NCBI GenBank assembly: GCA_964414585.1
Contig: CAYPXR010000067.1
Location: forward strand, 1-38,612
Direction: 5' to 3'
Length of the DNA: 38,612 bases
DNA from: DATEMU01 sp964414585
Lineage (GTDB): Bacteria; Planctomycetota; Phycisphaerae; UBA1845; UTPLA1
Below the pieces are notes generated by a model that worked only from the letters and a program-made list of their open reading frames with translations, did not search any database and was not told the origin of the DNA. Within the stretch, counting starts at the first letter, position 1; the number at the start of each line of letters is the position of its first letter. Position numbers and translations under genes: made by a program. Shown here one piece after another: positions 24,414 to 33,500 of this stretch.

Positions 24414-26984
24414 ATGACGGCTAAGGCCACCAGCTCAGTTTGCGAATCTGACACTCAGCCGATCCGGCAGAAGCGAAGCGCAACGCTGCTTTGCATCCTG
24501 CTCGTCGCCGCGGCGGCCTTCGCCGTGGGCTGGCCGACGCGAAACGGCGAGTTTCTCCCCGGCGACGATCATCAATTCATCATTGAACACGTCTACGTAA
24601 ATCATCCCACCTGGCGCAATGCCTGGAACCTTCTGACAATGGTCCACAGCGACCTCCGCCAACCGCTGCCCATGCTGACCTTTCAGGCCAATTACGCCGC
24701 CGCCGGCCCAGATCCGAGCGGGCAATTTCCGGTCAATCCGTGGGGCTTTCACGTCACGAACATCGTTCTGCACATGCTCAACGCCATGCTCGTCTTTTTG
24801 GTCGCGACATGGCTTTCCCGATGCCGGCGGATCGGGCTCATCACCGGTTTGTTGTTCGCCTGTCATCCTTTCGCCGTTGAATCGGTGGCCTGGATGACCG
24901 GACGCATGGTGCTGCTGACTTCAACATTTTCGCTCACGATGATTCTCGTCTGCCTTCGACGCCGCCCCGGACATGAAGGCCGGTGGGCCCTGGCCGCGAT
25001 GGCCGCGCGGATCGGCTCGCTCCTCAGCAAGGTCTTGCTGAGCGTGCCCTTTGCGGCGGTCTGGTGTGACGTGCAGCGCGGCGTCAAGTGGACGCGCTGG
25101 ACCTGGACGGTTTACGCCATCCTCTTCTTGATGACGTTTGCCGGGGCCGGACTCGCTTTGAAATCCACCTATGACGCCGGTCTCTTCGAGCTTTCTGATC
25201 TCAGTGCTTCGTCCAGCCTGCCGGTCCGCGCCCTCGTCGCCAGCCGCTACTACTTTGAAAACTACGTCTGGCCGCTGCGCCTGAGTCCGTGGGCGCCGCC
25301 GCCCGATTGCGACACTCTTTTTTCCGCCAACGCCGGAATCGGCCTGGCCGAGTGGGCCGTTTTCATGACCATCCTGATCTGGTCGAGGCGGAGTTGTCGA
25401 ACGGCCTTCAATGGACTCGTGTTGTACGTGATATTGATCGCGCCGTTTCTGGCCGCCATCTCCGCACGCACTTTTCTCACGGCCGACCGCTATCTGTACC
25501 TGCCCATCCTCGGGCTTCATCTCGCCGTCGCCGGCCTGCTGGTGAAATTGCTCGATGCTCTGGGAAAAAAACGGTTCGTCGGGTCGGCACGACTACTTGT
25601 CATCTTCGGAGGTGTCGCGCTGCTCGTTGCAACGATTCAATTGAGCCGGCAACAAGGCCGCATCTGGAACAACATGCTCGCGCAGGTTCATTGGACGCTC
25701 GAACTTTTTCCGGACAATCCCGATGCGCATTCCGAACTGGCGGGCGCGCTTGCAAAGGCGGGGCGACTCGATGACGCCCTGGTCGCGGTCCACGACGCCT
25801 TGAAACGCTGGCCGGAAAACGCACGACTCCGCTCGCGGGCCGGCGACATTTACCGGCGAAAACGCGAATGGCCCAACGCCCTGAAAGAATTGTCGGCCGC
25901 CGTCGAACGTTCGCCGGACCAATATACGACGCTCTATCTGCTCGGTCTCGTGCTCGACGAATTAGACCGCGACGAGGAAGCCCGAGCGTACTATCGACGC
26001 GTCCTCACGTTGGATCCTGACCACCTGAATTCCGCCGTGGCCCTCGCGCGCAGTTATGAAAAAGCGGGCGATTGGGATACGGCCCTCCAATTTCACCGCC
26101 GAGCCCTTGAGATCAACCCTTTCCATCGAGACAGTCTGCTCTCGATCGCCGTGATCCTGATGAGAAAGCACGAATGGTCGGAGGCGAGGCGCCCGCTCCA
26201 GTCCATCCTCAACATTGAACCCGACGATCCAGCCGCCTTGCTCAATCTCGGCGTCGTCCTGGCGCGGGAGAATCGCTTGACCGACGCGATGGAAATCGAC
26301 AATCGGCTGATCGCCCTGAATCCCGACAACCTGACGGCGCGCGTCAATCGCGCGTCGCTCCTGTCGACGATGGGGCGATCGTCGGAGGCCGCCGACGAAT
26401 TCCGCGCCATCCTGGCCAAAGACGCCGACCATCGCGGCGCGCTAATCGGTCTGCACGAAGTCCTGCAATTGGCCAGGAAATATCCCGCTCTCGTCGATCT
26501 CTGGCGGCAATATTCCGGCACGTCGATCCCGGAGGACGAACGGCTCGCCTGGCTGGGCTGGTCGCTCGTCCTCACCGGTGACAGTCGGCAGGCCGTCAAC
26601 AACGCCTTGAGGCTCAAGCCCGGCACGCAGGCCCGCGATTTTGCGAATTGGACGATAGCCTATCTGGCCCTGACGCGGGACGAAGCCCGCTCGATTCCGA
26701 ACACCCTCGGCCCGCCGAAGCCGCCGACGAATCCTTCGGTCGAGCGACTTGAATGGCTGCACGTCGTTTCAATGGGTTTTGACTCGCTTCCCGTTGATAA
26801 GCGCAACTCCCCCGCCGGTCTTTACATTCTGGCCCGCCTGAGCCTCGAAAACGGCAACGTTTCGGTCGCCGAGCAGGCCGCTCGCCACGTCATGCAGGAA
26901 ACAGCCAACGAACAACTCAAGAACGCCGCCGACGTTGTTCTTAAGGTGATCGCCGAATCACACAAAAGGGCACGTCAACAATAG
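24414..26984 (+). CDS. GT-C membrane protein with TPR tail, TMTC-like (paralog 2)
   Basis: The 856-residue protein is a tandem paralog of the preceding gene and aligns with it end to end. Shared segments are GWPTRNGEFLPGDD (acidic pair D51-D52), VNHPTWRNAWNLLTMVHSDL, QPLPMLTFQANYA, FACHPFAVESVAWMTGR, RYYFENYVWPLRLS and, in the TPR part, ALARSYEKAGDWDTALQFHRRALEINP and LLNLGVVLARENRL. I chose the ATG at 24414, since the longer open frame lies inside the first gene. The two may form a pair with different acceptors or work as a heteromer. It ends before a gene-free stretch and converges with the seven-gene operon from the right. Confidence 0.8.
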   Translation: MTAKATSSVCESDTQPIRQKRSATLLCILLVAAAAFAVGWPTRNGEFLPGDDHQFIIEHVYVNHPTWRNAWNLLTMVHSDLRQPLPMLTFQANYAAAGPDPSGQFPVNPWGFHVTNIVLHMLNAMLVFLVATWLSRCRRIGLITGLLFACHPFAVESVAWMTGRMVLLTSTFSLTMILVCLRRRPGHEGRWALAAMAARIGSLLSKVLLSVPFAAVWCDVQRGVKWTRWTWTVYAILFLMTFAGAGLALKSTYDAGLFELSDLSASSSLPVRALVASRYYFENYVWPLRLSPWAPPPDCDTLFSANAGIGLAEWAVFMTILIWSRRSCRTAFNGLVLYVILIAPFLAAISARTFLTADRYLYLPILGLHLAVAGLLVKLLDALGKKRFVGSARLLVIFGGVALLVATIQLSRQQGRIWNNMLAQVHWTLELFPDNPDAHSELAGALAKAGRLDDALVAVHDALKRWPENARLRSRAGDIYRRKREWPNALKELSAAVERSPDQYTTLYLLGLVLDELDRDEEARAYYRRVLTLDPDHLNSAVALARSYEKAGDWDTALQFHRRALEINPFHRDSLLSIAVILMRKHEWSEARRPLQSILNIEPDDPAALLNLGVVLARENRLTDAMEIDNRLIALNPDNLTARVNRASLLSTMGRSSEAADEFRAILAKDADHRGALIGLHEVLQLARKYPALVDLWRQYSGTSIPEDERLAWLGWSLVLTGDSRQAVNNALRLKPGTQARDFANWTIAYLALTRDEARSIPNTLGPPKPPTNPSVERLEWLHVVSMGFDSLPVDKRNSPAGLYILARLSLENGNVSVAEQAARHVMQETANEQLKNAADVVLKVIAESHKRARQQ

Positions 26985-27234
26985 GCACGTATCTCTCGAC
27001 GCCAAGCCAGCGCCGCCATCAAAGCCCCACGGCGCAACAAGATATTGCATTTACGAGAAGTTCTCTCTCGCATGGCGATGAAAAAGACGCTTGGGCCGCT
27101 ATCCGAGCCCCATGGCGCAAGCCTGGGGCCGAGCGCGAGTAACGTGGCCGAAGCTCGCGCGTGTTCGACCGGGGGCTTGCGGTCGCCGCGGCGATCGCGG
27201 ATAGGACCATGCCTCGCGCTCTCGGCCAAGACTT
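26985..27234. other. Convergent gene-free gap with direct repeat and GNRA hairpin
   Basis: No gene is convincing here. The 15-mer AGCCCCAyGGCGCAA occurs twice (27023-27037 and 27106-27120, one mismatch). The second copy is part of a strong hairpin: GCCCCA (27107-27112), bulged T, GGC, tetraloop GCAA (27117-27120), GCC, TGGGGC (27124-27129). There is no U-tract on either side, so it is not a canonical terminator, although it lies where two operons converge. It could be a factor-dependent terminator or a small structured repeat. Confidence 0.45.
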
Positions 27235-27591
27235 TCATCCGCCCGCCGCCTTCGCCGGATAGCCCATCTCGCGCAAGATCTCGACCAGTTTGTCGCGATG
27301 ATCGCCTTGCAGCTCGATCCGTCCCTCGCCGATCGTGCCGCCGGCCCCCAACTTCGCCTTGAACGTCTTGAGCATCGCCGGCAGATCGGTCGCACGGGCA
27401 TCGAGACCGGTGATGATGGTCACCATCTTGCCGCCTCCGCGCCGTTCCCGGCTTACCCGCGCCGGCTGGTCCTTCGGCAAGAGCACCTTCCCATCCGCCC
27501 CGCGCGGGCACCGACACTGCTTCACTGCCTTCCCGCACCGCTCACAGGTCACGGGCTGTTCAAGGGGGGTTCCGTCGAATAAGCCGGGCAT
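27235..27591 (-). CDS. SUI1 (eIF1/YciH-type) translation factor with N-terminal cysteine cluster
   Basis: The 118-residue protein ends in a complete SUI1 fold (~55-118: MVTIITGLDAR, LPAMLKTFKAKLGAGGT, RIELQGDHRDKLVEILREMGYPAK), as in eIF1 and bacterial YciH, which check start-codon choice on the small subunit. The first 30 residues carry C16, C19, C26 and C28 (CERCGKAVKQCRC), a possible small zinc site. It begins 3 bp after the NPCBM gene, so it is the last gene of the seven-gene envelope operon, an odd place for a translation factor. Bacterial SUI1 proteins are patchy in distribution and their role is little known. Confidence 0.9.
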   Translation of the reverse strand: MPGLFDGTPLEQPVTCERCGKAVKQCRCPRGADGKVLLPKDQPARVSRERRGGGKMVTIITGLDARATDLPAMLKTFKAKLGAGGTIGEGRIELQGDHRDKLVEILREMGYPAKAAGG

Positions 27592-27594
27592 ATT

Positions 27595-28821
27595 TTATTT
27601 CCGAATCAGGGCCGGGTTCGCCATATTCACCCGATCCTGCACATCCCCGTGCTTGCCGAATCCCACCTCGATCGTCAAGCGATCGCCGCCGGAAACCGAA
27701 ATATCAATCGGTTTCGGCGGCTCGTTCCAGTGAAGACCGACCAGCGCCGCCAACTCCTTCCCGTCGAGAAGGATTCGCACGTCCGCATCCGCCGCACTGC
27801 CCGCGCCGTCGTCGATGCCGACGAGCGCCGTGAATCGTTCGTACTTCCCCCCGAGCCGCCACGTCGCCTGGCAGGCTGAATGCAGCCCTACGCCGTGCTC
27901 GTATTCCACCCGGCTCATTCGCAGCGGCCGGCCTTCCGCGTTTTTGTCCAGTTGATACGCCCAGCGCGTCTCCAGGTACGGCGTCGATTCATACTCCTGC
28001 GGCGGCCGGTCACTCAGCCAGTCGCGCCGACCGCCGCGTACCTCCACGCCTTGAAGATTTCCGGCCGTGAGCCGCGCGTGCGATCCGGCCGCGAAATCGA
28101 AGCGCAGGCGGTCCTCCTTCCATTCGAGTTGCCGGGCGGCAATCCGCGAGCCGTCGGAGAGTGCGACCATCGCCCACACGCCTTCGGGTTTCTCCGCCCG
28201 ACCGCCCGCCAAGGCGACGGATTGAATCTTGTTCCACGCCATCATCCGATCTTCGCCGTCGCCGAGCCGGAGACCGGCCGCCGTGACGCCGGCAATGACA
28301 CCGCGCACGCGGTCGCCGCTGAACAACTCGACGACGTCCTCGTCGCCGCCGGCGGAAGGCGACTTTCGTCCGCTTCTCCAGAGTCGAGAGACGCCTTCAA
28401 ACGGCAGACTCACTTCGCCCAATTCGAGATTGCGAAGCGTCAGTCGCTCCTCATTTCCGCCGGAAATGTTCGCCAGGATGCGCGACGAGTCCGCCAGTTC
28501 CACCGTCCATTCGTCGAGGCGCGTCGATTCACTTGTCGCCGGGTACCGCATCGGTCGCCGTCCCTCGCAAGAGCCCGCCGGCGCCACTCGATCGAGGTCG
28601 GCCGCCTTCAGCCGCCGCGTCTTTCCGTCGTTCGTTTCCAGGTCCAAATCACCCGGCAGACTCCAGGACCGGATGCGCCCGACGATCGGCGGTTCACCGA
28701 CCGGCGTCACGCAGACGTCCACAGACGCCGGAGCGCTCGCGGGCAACGTGCGATCGTCGCCGAGGGCCAGGATCGCCCCCCAAAAAAATCCGCCGACTAC
28801 CACGCACCCGACGAATCGCAT
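27595..28821 (-). CDS. Exported NPCBM-domain protein
   Basis: The 408-residue protein has a signal peptide (MRFVGCVVVGGFFWGAILALG). The first ~250 residues are beta-rich, with repeated short motifs about a value set on a background (for example ELFSGDRVRGVIAGVTAAGLRLGDG), a pattern common in planctomycete envelope proteins. The C-terminal ~150 residues match the NPCBM/NEW2 carbohydrate-associated module (YLETRWAYQLDK, HGVGLHSACQATWRLGG, FTALVGIDDGAG, DVRILLDGKEL). It may bind a surface glycan. It lies 8 bp after the squalene-cyclase-repeat gene and 3 bp before SUI1. Confidence 0.83.
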   Translation of the reverse strand: MRFVGCVVVGGFFWGAILALGDDRTLPASAPASVDVCVTPVGEPPIVGRIRSWSLPGDLDLETNDGKTRRLKAADLDRVAPAGSCEGRRPMRYPATSESTRLDEWTVELADSSRILANISGGNEERLTLRNLELGEVSLPFEGVSRLWRSGRKSPSAGGDEDVVELFSGDRVRGVIAGVTAAGLRLGDGEDRMMAWNKIQSVALAGGRAEKPEGVWAMVALSDGSRIAARQLEWKEDRLRFDFAAGSHARLTAGNLQGVEVRGGRRDWLSDRPPQEYESTPYLETRWAYQLDKNAEGRPLRMSRVEYEHGVGLHSACQATWRLGGKYERFTALVGIDDGAGSAADADVRILLDGKELAALVGLHWNEPPKPIDISVSGGDRLTIEVGFGKHGDVQDRVNMANPALIRK

Positions 28822-28829
28822 GTTCGCAC

Positions 28830-29894
28830 CTACTTTTGAAAAATTGGCAGCGTCTGTTTCGGAATCTGAAGGACGATCAACGACATCGCCGTACCGTATT
28901 CGCTGCCGGCCTCGCCGGACCAGAATCCGTCGGGCGACTGTTTGGCAAGCAGCTCATCGCGGATTGCCGGCCACCAGGTCGACCAGTGCTTGCCGCCCGC
29001 CATGAACATCGCCTGCGCTGCGTAGTACTGGCCGTAATAATAATGGGTCTGCTCCTGCGTCTTGCCGGGCGTGAATTTCTCCAGGTACGCCAGTCCCTTT
29101 CGAGTCGATGCGTCGTCGTGAATGCCCGCGTAATAGAGCGCCGCGACGCCCGCCGCCGAGCGCGCGAACATCGAGCCCGCGGAATCGAGCATGTAGCGAA
29201 AGCCGCCGTCGGGGTTCTGGCTGTCGTGGACATATTGAATCGCCCGGTCGATCGTGCTCTTGGGCACCTCGACGCCGGCGTTTCGCGCGGAGCGCAGGGC
29301 CATGACCTGGCAGATCGTCACGGACAAATCGGCGTCGGCGCGGATGGGGTGATAGCGCCATCCGCCGCGTTCGTTCTGCGTGCGCACAATGAGGGCGACG
29401 GCCTTTTGCAGTTTCTCGCGGAGGTCGGGGCGCGGGGACATTCCGTACATTTCGCCGAGAAAGAGCGTGGCGAAACCGTGGCCGTAGATCGGCCCGTAGG
29501 ACGTCTCGGCGGCGATCAGGCCGGACTGCTCCGAGGCGGAATCGAGCACGAACGCCAGCGCGTCCTCGACGTTTTTCGCATAGGGCCCCCGCCCCGGCAC
29601 GCTGCCGCTCTCGACGAAGGCCAATGCCCCGAGGGACGTGATTCCGACATGCCGCCCATATTGCGATTCGCTTCCCCACGAGCCGTCGGATTTTTGCTGC
29701 TTGGAGAGCCAGGCCAGCCCCTTGTTGACCGCAAGCTGTATCTGCGACGACTTGTCCGACGATTCCGCCGGCCGCGACGTTGTCTGTGCCCAGGTCGCGC
29801 CGGCATTGCGACAAAACAGAACGAGGACGAGAAGGATCGCGACTCGTCGCCTCCGCCTTTCGGCATTCGTCAATCGTACTTCGTCATTCGCCAT
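28830..29894 (-). CDS. Exported squalene-cyclase/prenyltransferase-repeat protein
   Basis: The 354-residue protein has a basic N-terminus and a signal anchor (RRRRRVAILLVLVLF). It then shows alpha-alpha toroid repeats of the squalene-cyclase/prenyltransferase type: WLSKQQKSDGSWG, RTQNERGGWRYHP, HDSQNPDGGFRYM and LAKQSPDGFWSG. The acidic DxDD motif of true cyclases is absent, so this is a structural or binding protein rather than a terpene cyclase. The ATG at 29894 overlaps the upstream gene by 11 bp, and the longer frame lies inside that gene. Such proteins recur in planctomycete vWA operons, where their job is unknown. Confidence 0.83.
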   Translation of the reverse strand: MANDEVRLTNAERRRRRVAILLVLVLFCRNAGATWAQTTSRPAESSDKSSQIQLAVNKGLAWLSKQQKSDGSWGSESQYGRHVGITSLGALAFVESGSVPGRGPYAKNVEDALAFVLDSASEQSGLIAAETSYGPIYGHGFATLFLGEMYGMSPRPDLREKLQKAVALIVRTQNERGGWRYHPIRADADLSVTICQVMALRSARNAGVEVPKSTIDRAIQYVHDSQNPDGGFRYMLDSAGSMFARSAAGVAALYYAGIHDDASTRKGLAYLEKFTPGKTQEQTHYYYGQYYAAQAMFMAGGKHWSTWWPAIRDELLAKQSPDGFWSGEAGSEYGTAMSLIVLQIPKQTLPIFQK

Positions 29895-30576
29895 TGCGCT
29901 TCGCTTCCTCCGCCAGGTGACGATAGTACTCCAGGATTCGCTCCCGATACTTCGCCGGGAACTGTTCGTCAAAGCCCTGCGAGATTTCCTCGCGATCGCG
30001 TTGCGGCAGAAACCCCCAACCGCGCGACAAATCCGACTTGTCGGCATCGCCTTTTCCTTTTTCGCTCCGCCCGGCCTGACCCTGATCGACCGGCCGGCTG
30101 GTTGCCGGCGGCGATTTGCCCTGTGACGCTGCTTTCTGGGAATCGCCCGGCGTCGACCGACCCGTGGGTCGGTCCTGTCGCCGCCGTACGGACGAGGATC
30201 GATCTCGTGACGACGGACGATTCTTGCTCGCCTCCTCGATTAACTGATTGATGCCGGACAGGATGTCCTTTTGCGCACGCTGCGTCTTTTCGCCGACGTC
30301 AAGCCGATCCAATAATCCCTGCGTGGCGTCTTCCATCCGCGAGAGCGTCTGCTCCATCGCGTCAACGATGGAAGATTGCCCGCCGAGAAGCCGGCGGATC
30401 AACTCCTCATCCACTTTCGACCCCTTCCGTTCCGGCTTTCGTTCGTCCACCGGCTCGCGAGATCGAGGTTCGCTCTGAGAGGTCGGGGGAGATTGCAACA
30501 GATAAATTGGCGGAGAAAAAATCCCGTGCTGAGTCCAGGCGATCGTGAAGACCAGCGGCCAAATCGATGTCGTCAT
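29884..30576 (-). CDS. Charged exported or anchored protein of unknown function
   Basis: I cannot name a family for this 230-residue protein. It has a hydrophobic N-terminus (~5-28), an acidic/basic helical part (EELIRRLLGGQSSIVDAMEQTLSRME, a likely coiled coil), a long disordered stretch rich in S, R, P, Q and K (~120-190), and a distinct C-terminus (REEISQGFDEQFPAKYRERILEYYRHL). That end recurs, as far as I recall, in proteins of similar planctomycete operons. Its ATG directly abuts the stop of the giant upstream gene (TGAATG), with AGGAGGA before it, so it is translated by coupling. It probably works with that protein. Confidence 0.75.
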   Translation of the reverse strand: MTTSIWPLVFTIAWTQHGIFSPPIYLLQSPPTSQSEPRSREPVDERKPERKGSKVDEELIRRLLGGQSSIVDAMEQTLSRMEDATQGLLDRLDVGEKTQRAQKDILSGINQLIEEASKNRPSSRDRSSSVRRRQDRPTGRSTPGDSQKAASQGKSPPATSRPVDQGQAGRSEKGKGDADKSDLSRGWGFLPQRDREEISQGFDEQFPAKYRERILEYYRHLAEEAKRNGE

Positions 30577-33500
30577 TCATTCCTCCTTCTGCCCGGCAGC
30601 CTTTTCGACCATCTTGACCGCCAGATCGTGCAGGTCCTGCTGGGAATCTCCGAGCGATTGAACTTCCTTGAGCTGGGCCTCGGTTCGTTGCAGCGGAGCC
30701 GGCAACGAGCGGTCGAGTTCCACCGTTCGTTCGCTCAGATTCACCTGCATTTGGCGCAAGACTTTGAGTTCCGCCAGCGTCGGCACCGGTTTTTCCGGCG
30801 TCGGCCGGCCCGCGCCGCCTCCGCCGGAATCTTCGACAAAGCGTTTCTCATCTTTCCGGGGCTGTTCGGCGGCCGCTTCCAGGAGGCTCGACAGATCGCG
30901 GAGGATTAAGTCCTGCTCGACCAGGGCCGCGCGGCAATCTTTCTCTTCCAGCTTTGTCGCCGCCCTTTCCAGCCGCCCGGCGATTTTTTCGCAGACATAA
31001 TCATAAACAACGCTCGATTTCATCTTCTCGCGCACCTCGTCGAGCGGCGTTGCCAGGCCGCGCTGCTCTTTTGCGAGCTTCGTCGCTTTGAGACTGTCGG
31101 CCCGCGACCATCGCCGCTCTTCGCTGCTGCGCCCCTGGATCTCCGCGGTCTCGCGCCGAAGCCCCGCCTGCGCGCGGCGCAACTCGCTCAACATCGCGAC
31201 GATCTGGGCCAACGACCGCTCGGCGATCGCCTGTTCGGTCTTGGCCTCCAGGTGTTCGAGCAGTTCCAGTCCCTTTTGCAAACCTTCCACCGCGTCGGCC
31301 TGTGCAACTTGCGCGTCGTCGGCCTGCACGCTATCCAGCAATTCGCTCGCCTTGCCCATCTGTAAGGATGCCGCGACGACGGCCCGTTTCGCCGACAGCC
31401 CTTCTTCGTCGGACTCCTTCAGCTTGGCGGCCACGGTGAGCGTGGTCTTCTGCAGCGTCGCCTGCCGTCCCGAGAGCATCTGGAGTCGTTCGCTCGAATC
31501 CGGTTGCCCCACCGCGGCCTGGGTGTCGTGGATCAAGGCTTCCTCCGCCTTGATCAACTTCCGCAGCCGCTCGGTCACCTCCTGCAGAGCGCGGGACAAA
31601 TCCGCCAGTTCGCGGTCCGGCTTTTGCTCGAGGACGGCCAGCATGGAGCGAAAAACGGCCGCGGCGTTCCGTTGCTGTTCCGTCGCCTTTCCGAAAAGAC
31701 CTTCGGAAATGGAGCGCGACGCCTCGTCCATCGTCGCCGTCAACGATTTTTCCTCGGCCATCGAGGCCGCCGACTCGACGGACAGGCTCGCGGCGGAGTC
31801 GGTTTCGTGCCGTTGTCCCGCCCAGTCCCGCATCGATTGCGACAGCGCGACGGTATCGGCCCGTAATTGCGACTGACCGGCCGAAGTCCGCGCGGCCTTT
31901 GTCGATGGAATGTCGCGATCCTGCTCGCCCGCATCGCGGCCGGCGTTTCGGGCCAATTGCGCCGTCTCCCGCTCCAGCGATTCCTGACGATCGAGCAGCT
32001 CGCGGAGTTTTCGAACGAGTTCCTCGAAGTCACTCCACCGCTCGACATCATCGAGCATCGCCTGCAACGACGAGGCGATCTCCTCCTGTGCTTCCTTGGA
32101 CGACTTCAACTGTTCATGCCGGGCCTCGGCCTGTTTGGCTTCCTGCGCCTTAACCAGCGATTTCGCGGCGTCTTGCAGCCGCTCGCTGACCGATCCCTTG
32201 AGTCGCCGCGCGAGGCGGTCCGCCTGTCGCGCCGACTCCGCGGTGGCGGCGCCGTTGCGAACGGCCTTTTGTACGATTTCCTCGATCTTCTCCGCGGTCT
32301 GTTGACTCCCCGCCGTCAACCGCTGGAGCTGCCCGGCCAGATCTTCCATCGACCGGCGATCCTTCGCATCCAACGGCTCCGACGCGGAAGGCTTCGCATC
32401 GAGTCGCCCCGTCAGTTCGAGCGTCCCCAGGAGCTGCGTCAGGAGATCCCGCAGCGGTCCCCGCGCCGCCATCAGATCCAGTTTCAATCGGTCGCTCAAT
32501 TGCGTCGGCGAAATAACGTTGATGGTCATCACCGGAGAATGGACCGGCTCGTGTCGACGGCCGTCCCACTCGTAACCATCGCGGGCCTCGACGTAATATC
32601 GAATCACATCGCCGGGCACAGCGCCGAGCGATTCAAGACTCCAGACGTAAACGACGTCACAACGCAGCGGCGGCGTCGGCGGGATCGACGCCGGCGCGTC
32701 CGTTCGCTCGTCGGGCGATGTCGCGACCTGCGCCTGGGCCAGCAGGTCGGCGATCGTGCGAAACTCGGGCCGGTCTTTCGTCGCCAGGAGCGCGAAGGCT
32801 TCGAGCCCGACATCATCCTGCGCCGTCGATTGAATATCGACGACGGCCGACGGCGTCGCCTCCGTGACGCCGGCGGGCCGGGAGACCGCGACCGTGGGAG
32901 GTTCGTCCGGTTTGGCTTGAATCCGATAGATCAGTCCTCCGCGAGATTCGAGCCCATCGGCATCCACCAGCGTCACTTCGATGTTGGTGTTCTTCTCGAT
33001 CGCGAACTCTCCGGTCAGCGAATTGAGGAAGCGATCCGTCGAGATCAGGGGAACCCGCCGATCGCCGTCCAGAAGCAGGGCCGCCCGCGACGCACCCTCG
33101 CGACCAATGGGTCGATCCGGGGTGATGTCGAATCGCGCGGTGCTTCCCGTCAGAACGACGACCGGAGTGTCGTCCATGACTTTTGTGATGGTTGACAAGT
33201 GCTTCGCATAAACCGGCGGCGTCACGGTCAGGCGAATGGAGGCGACGGCCGGACGGCGCACGACCTTGATCTGAAACGGTGTCACGGCGGTGTCGTCATC
33301 GCCCGCCGAGAAGCTGTACTGCATCGGCGTTCGGATATTCTCCAGCGTGAATCGAAAGACTCCATCGACGTCGCGGCGCATCTGTTCTCGCTGCGGCGGT
33401 TGCGGCGGAGCGATCCAGGACACATAGGCGCGTGCCGAAGGGCGGTCGCCGGCATCGAGCCGCATCTGCGCCGTAAAGGCCTCGCCCCATGCCACGACGG

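Noticed and set aside
28830..29894. Terpene cyclase activity of the squalene-cyclase-repeat protein
   Set aside because: The repeats are present but no DxDD or similar acidic catalytic motif is visible, and the protein is exported.
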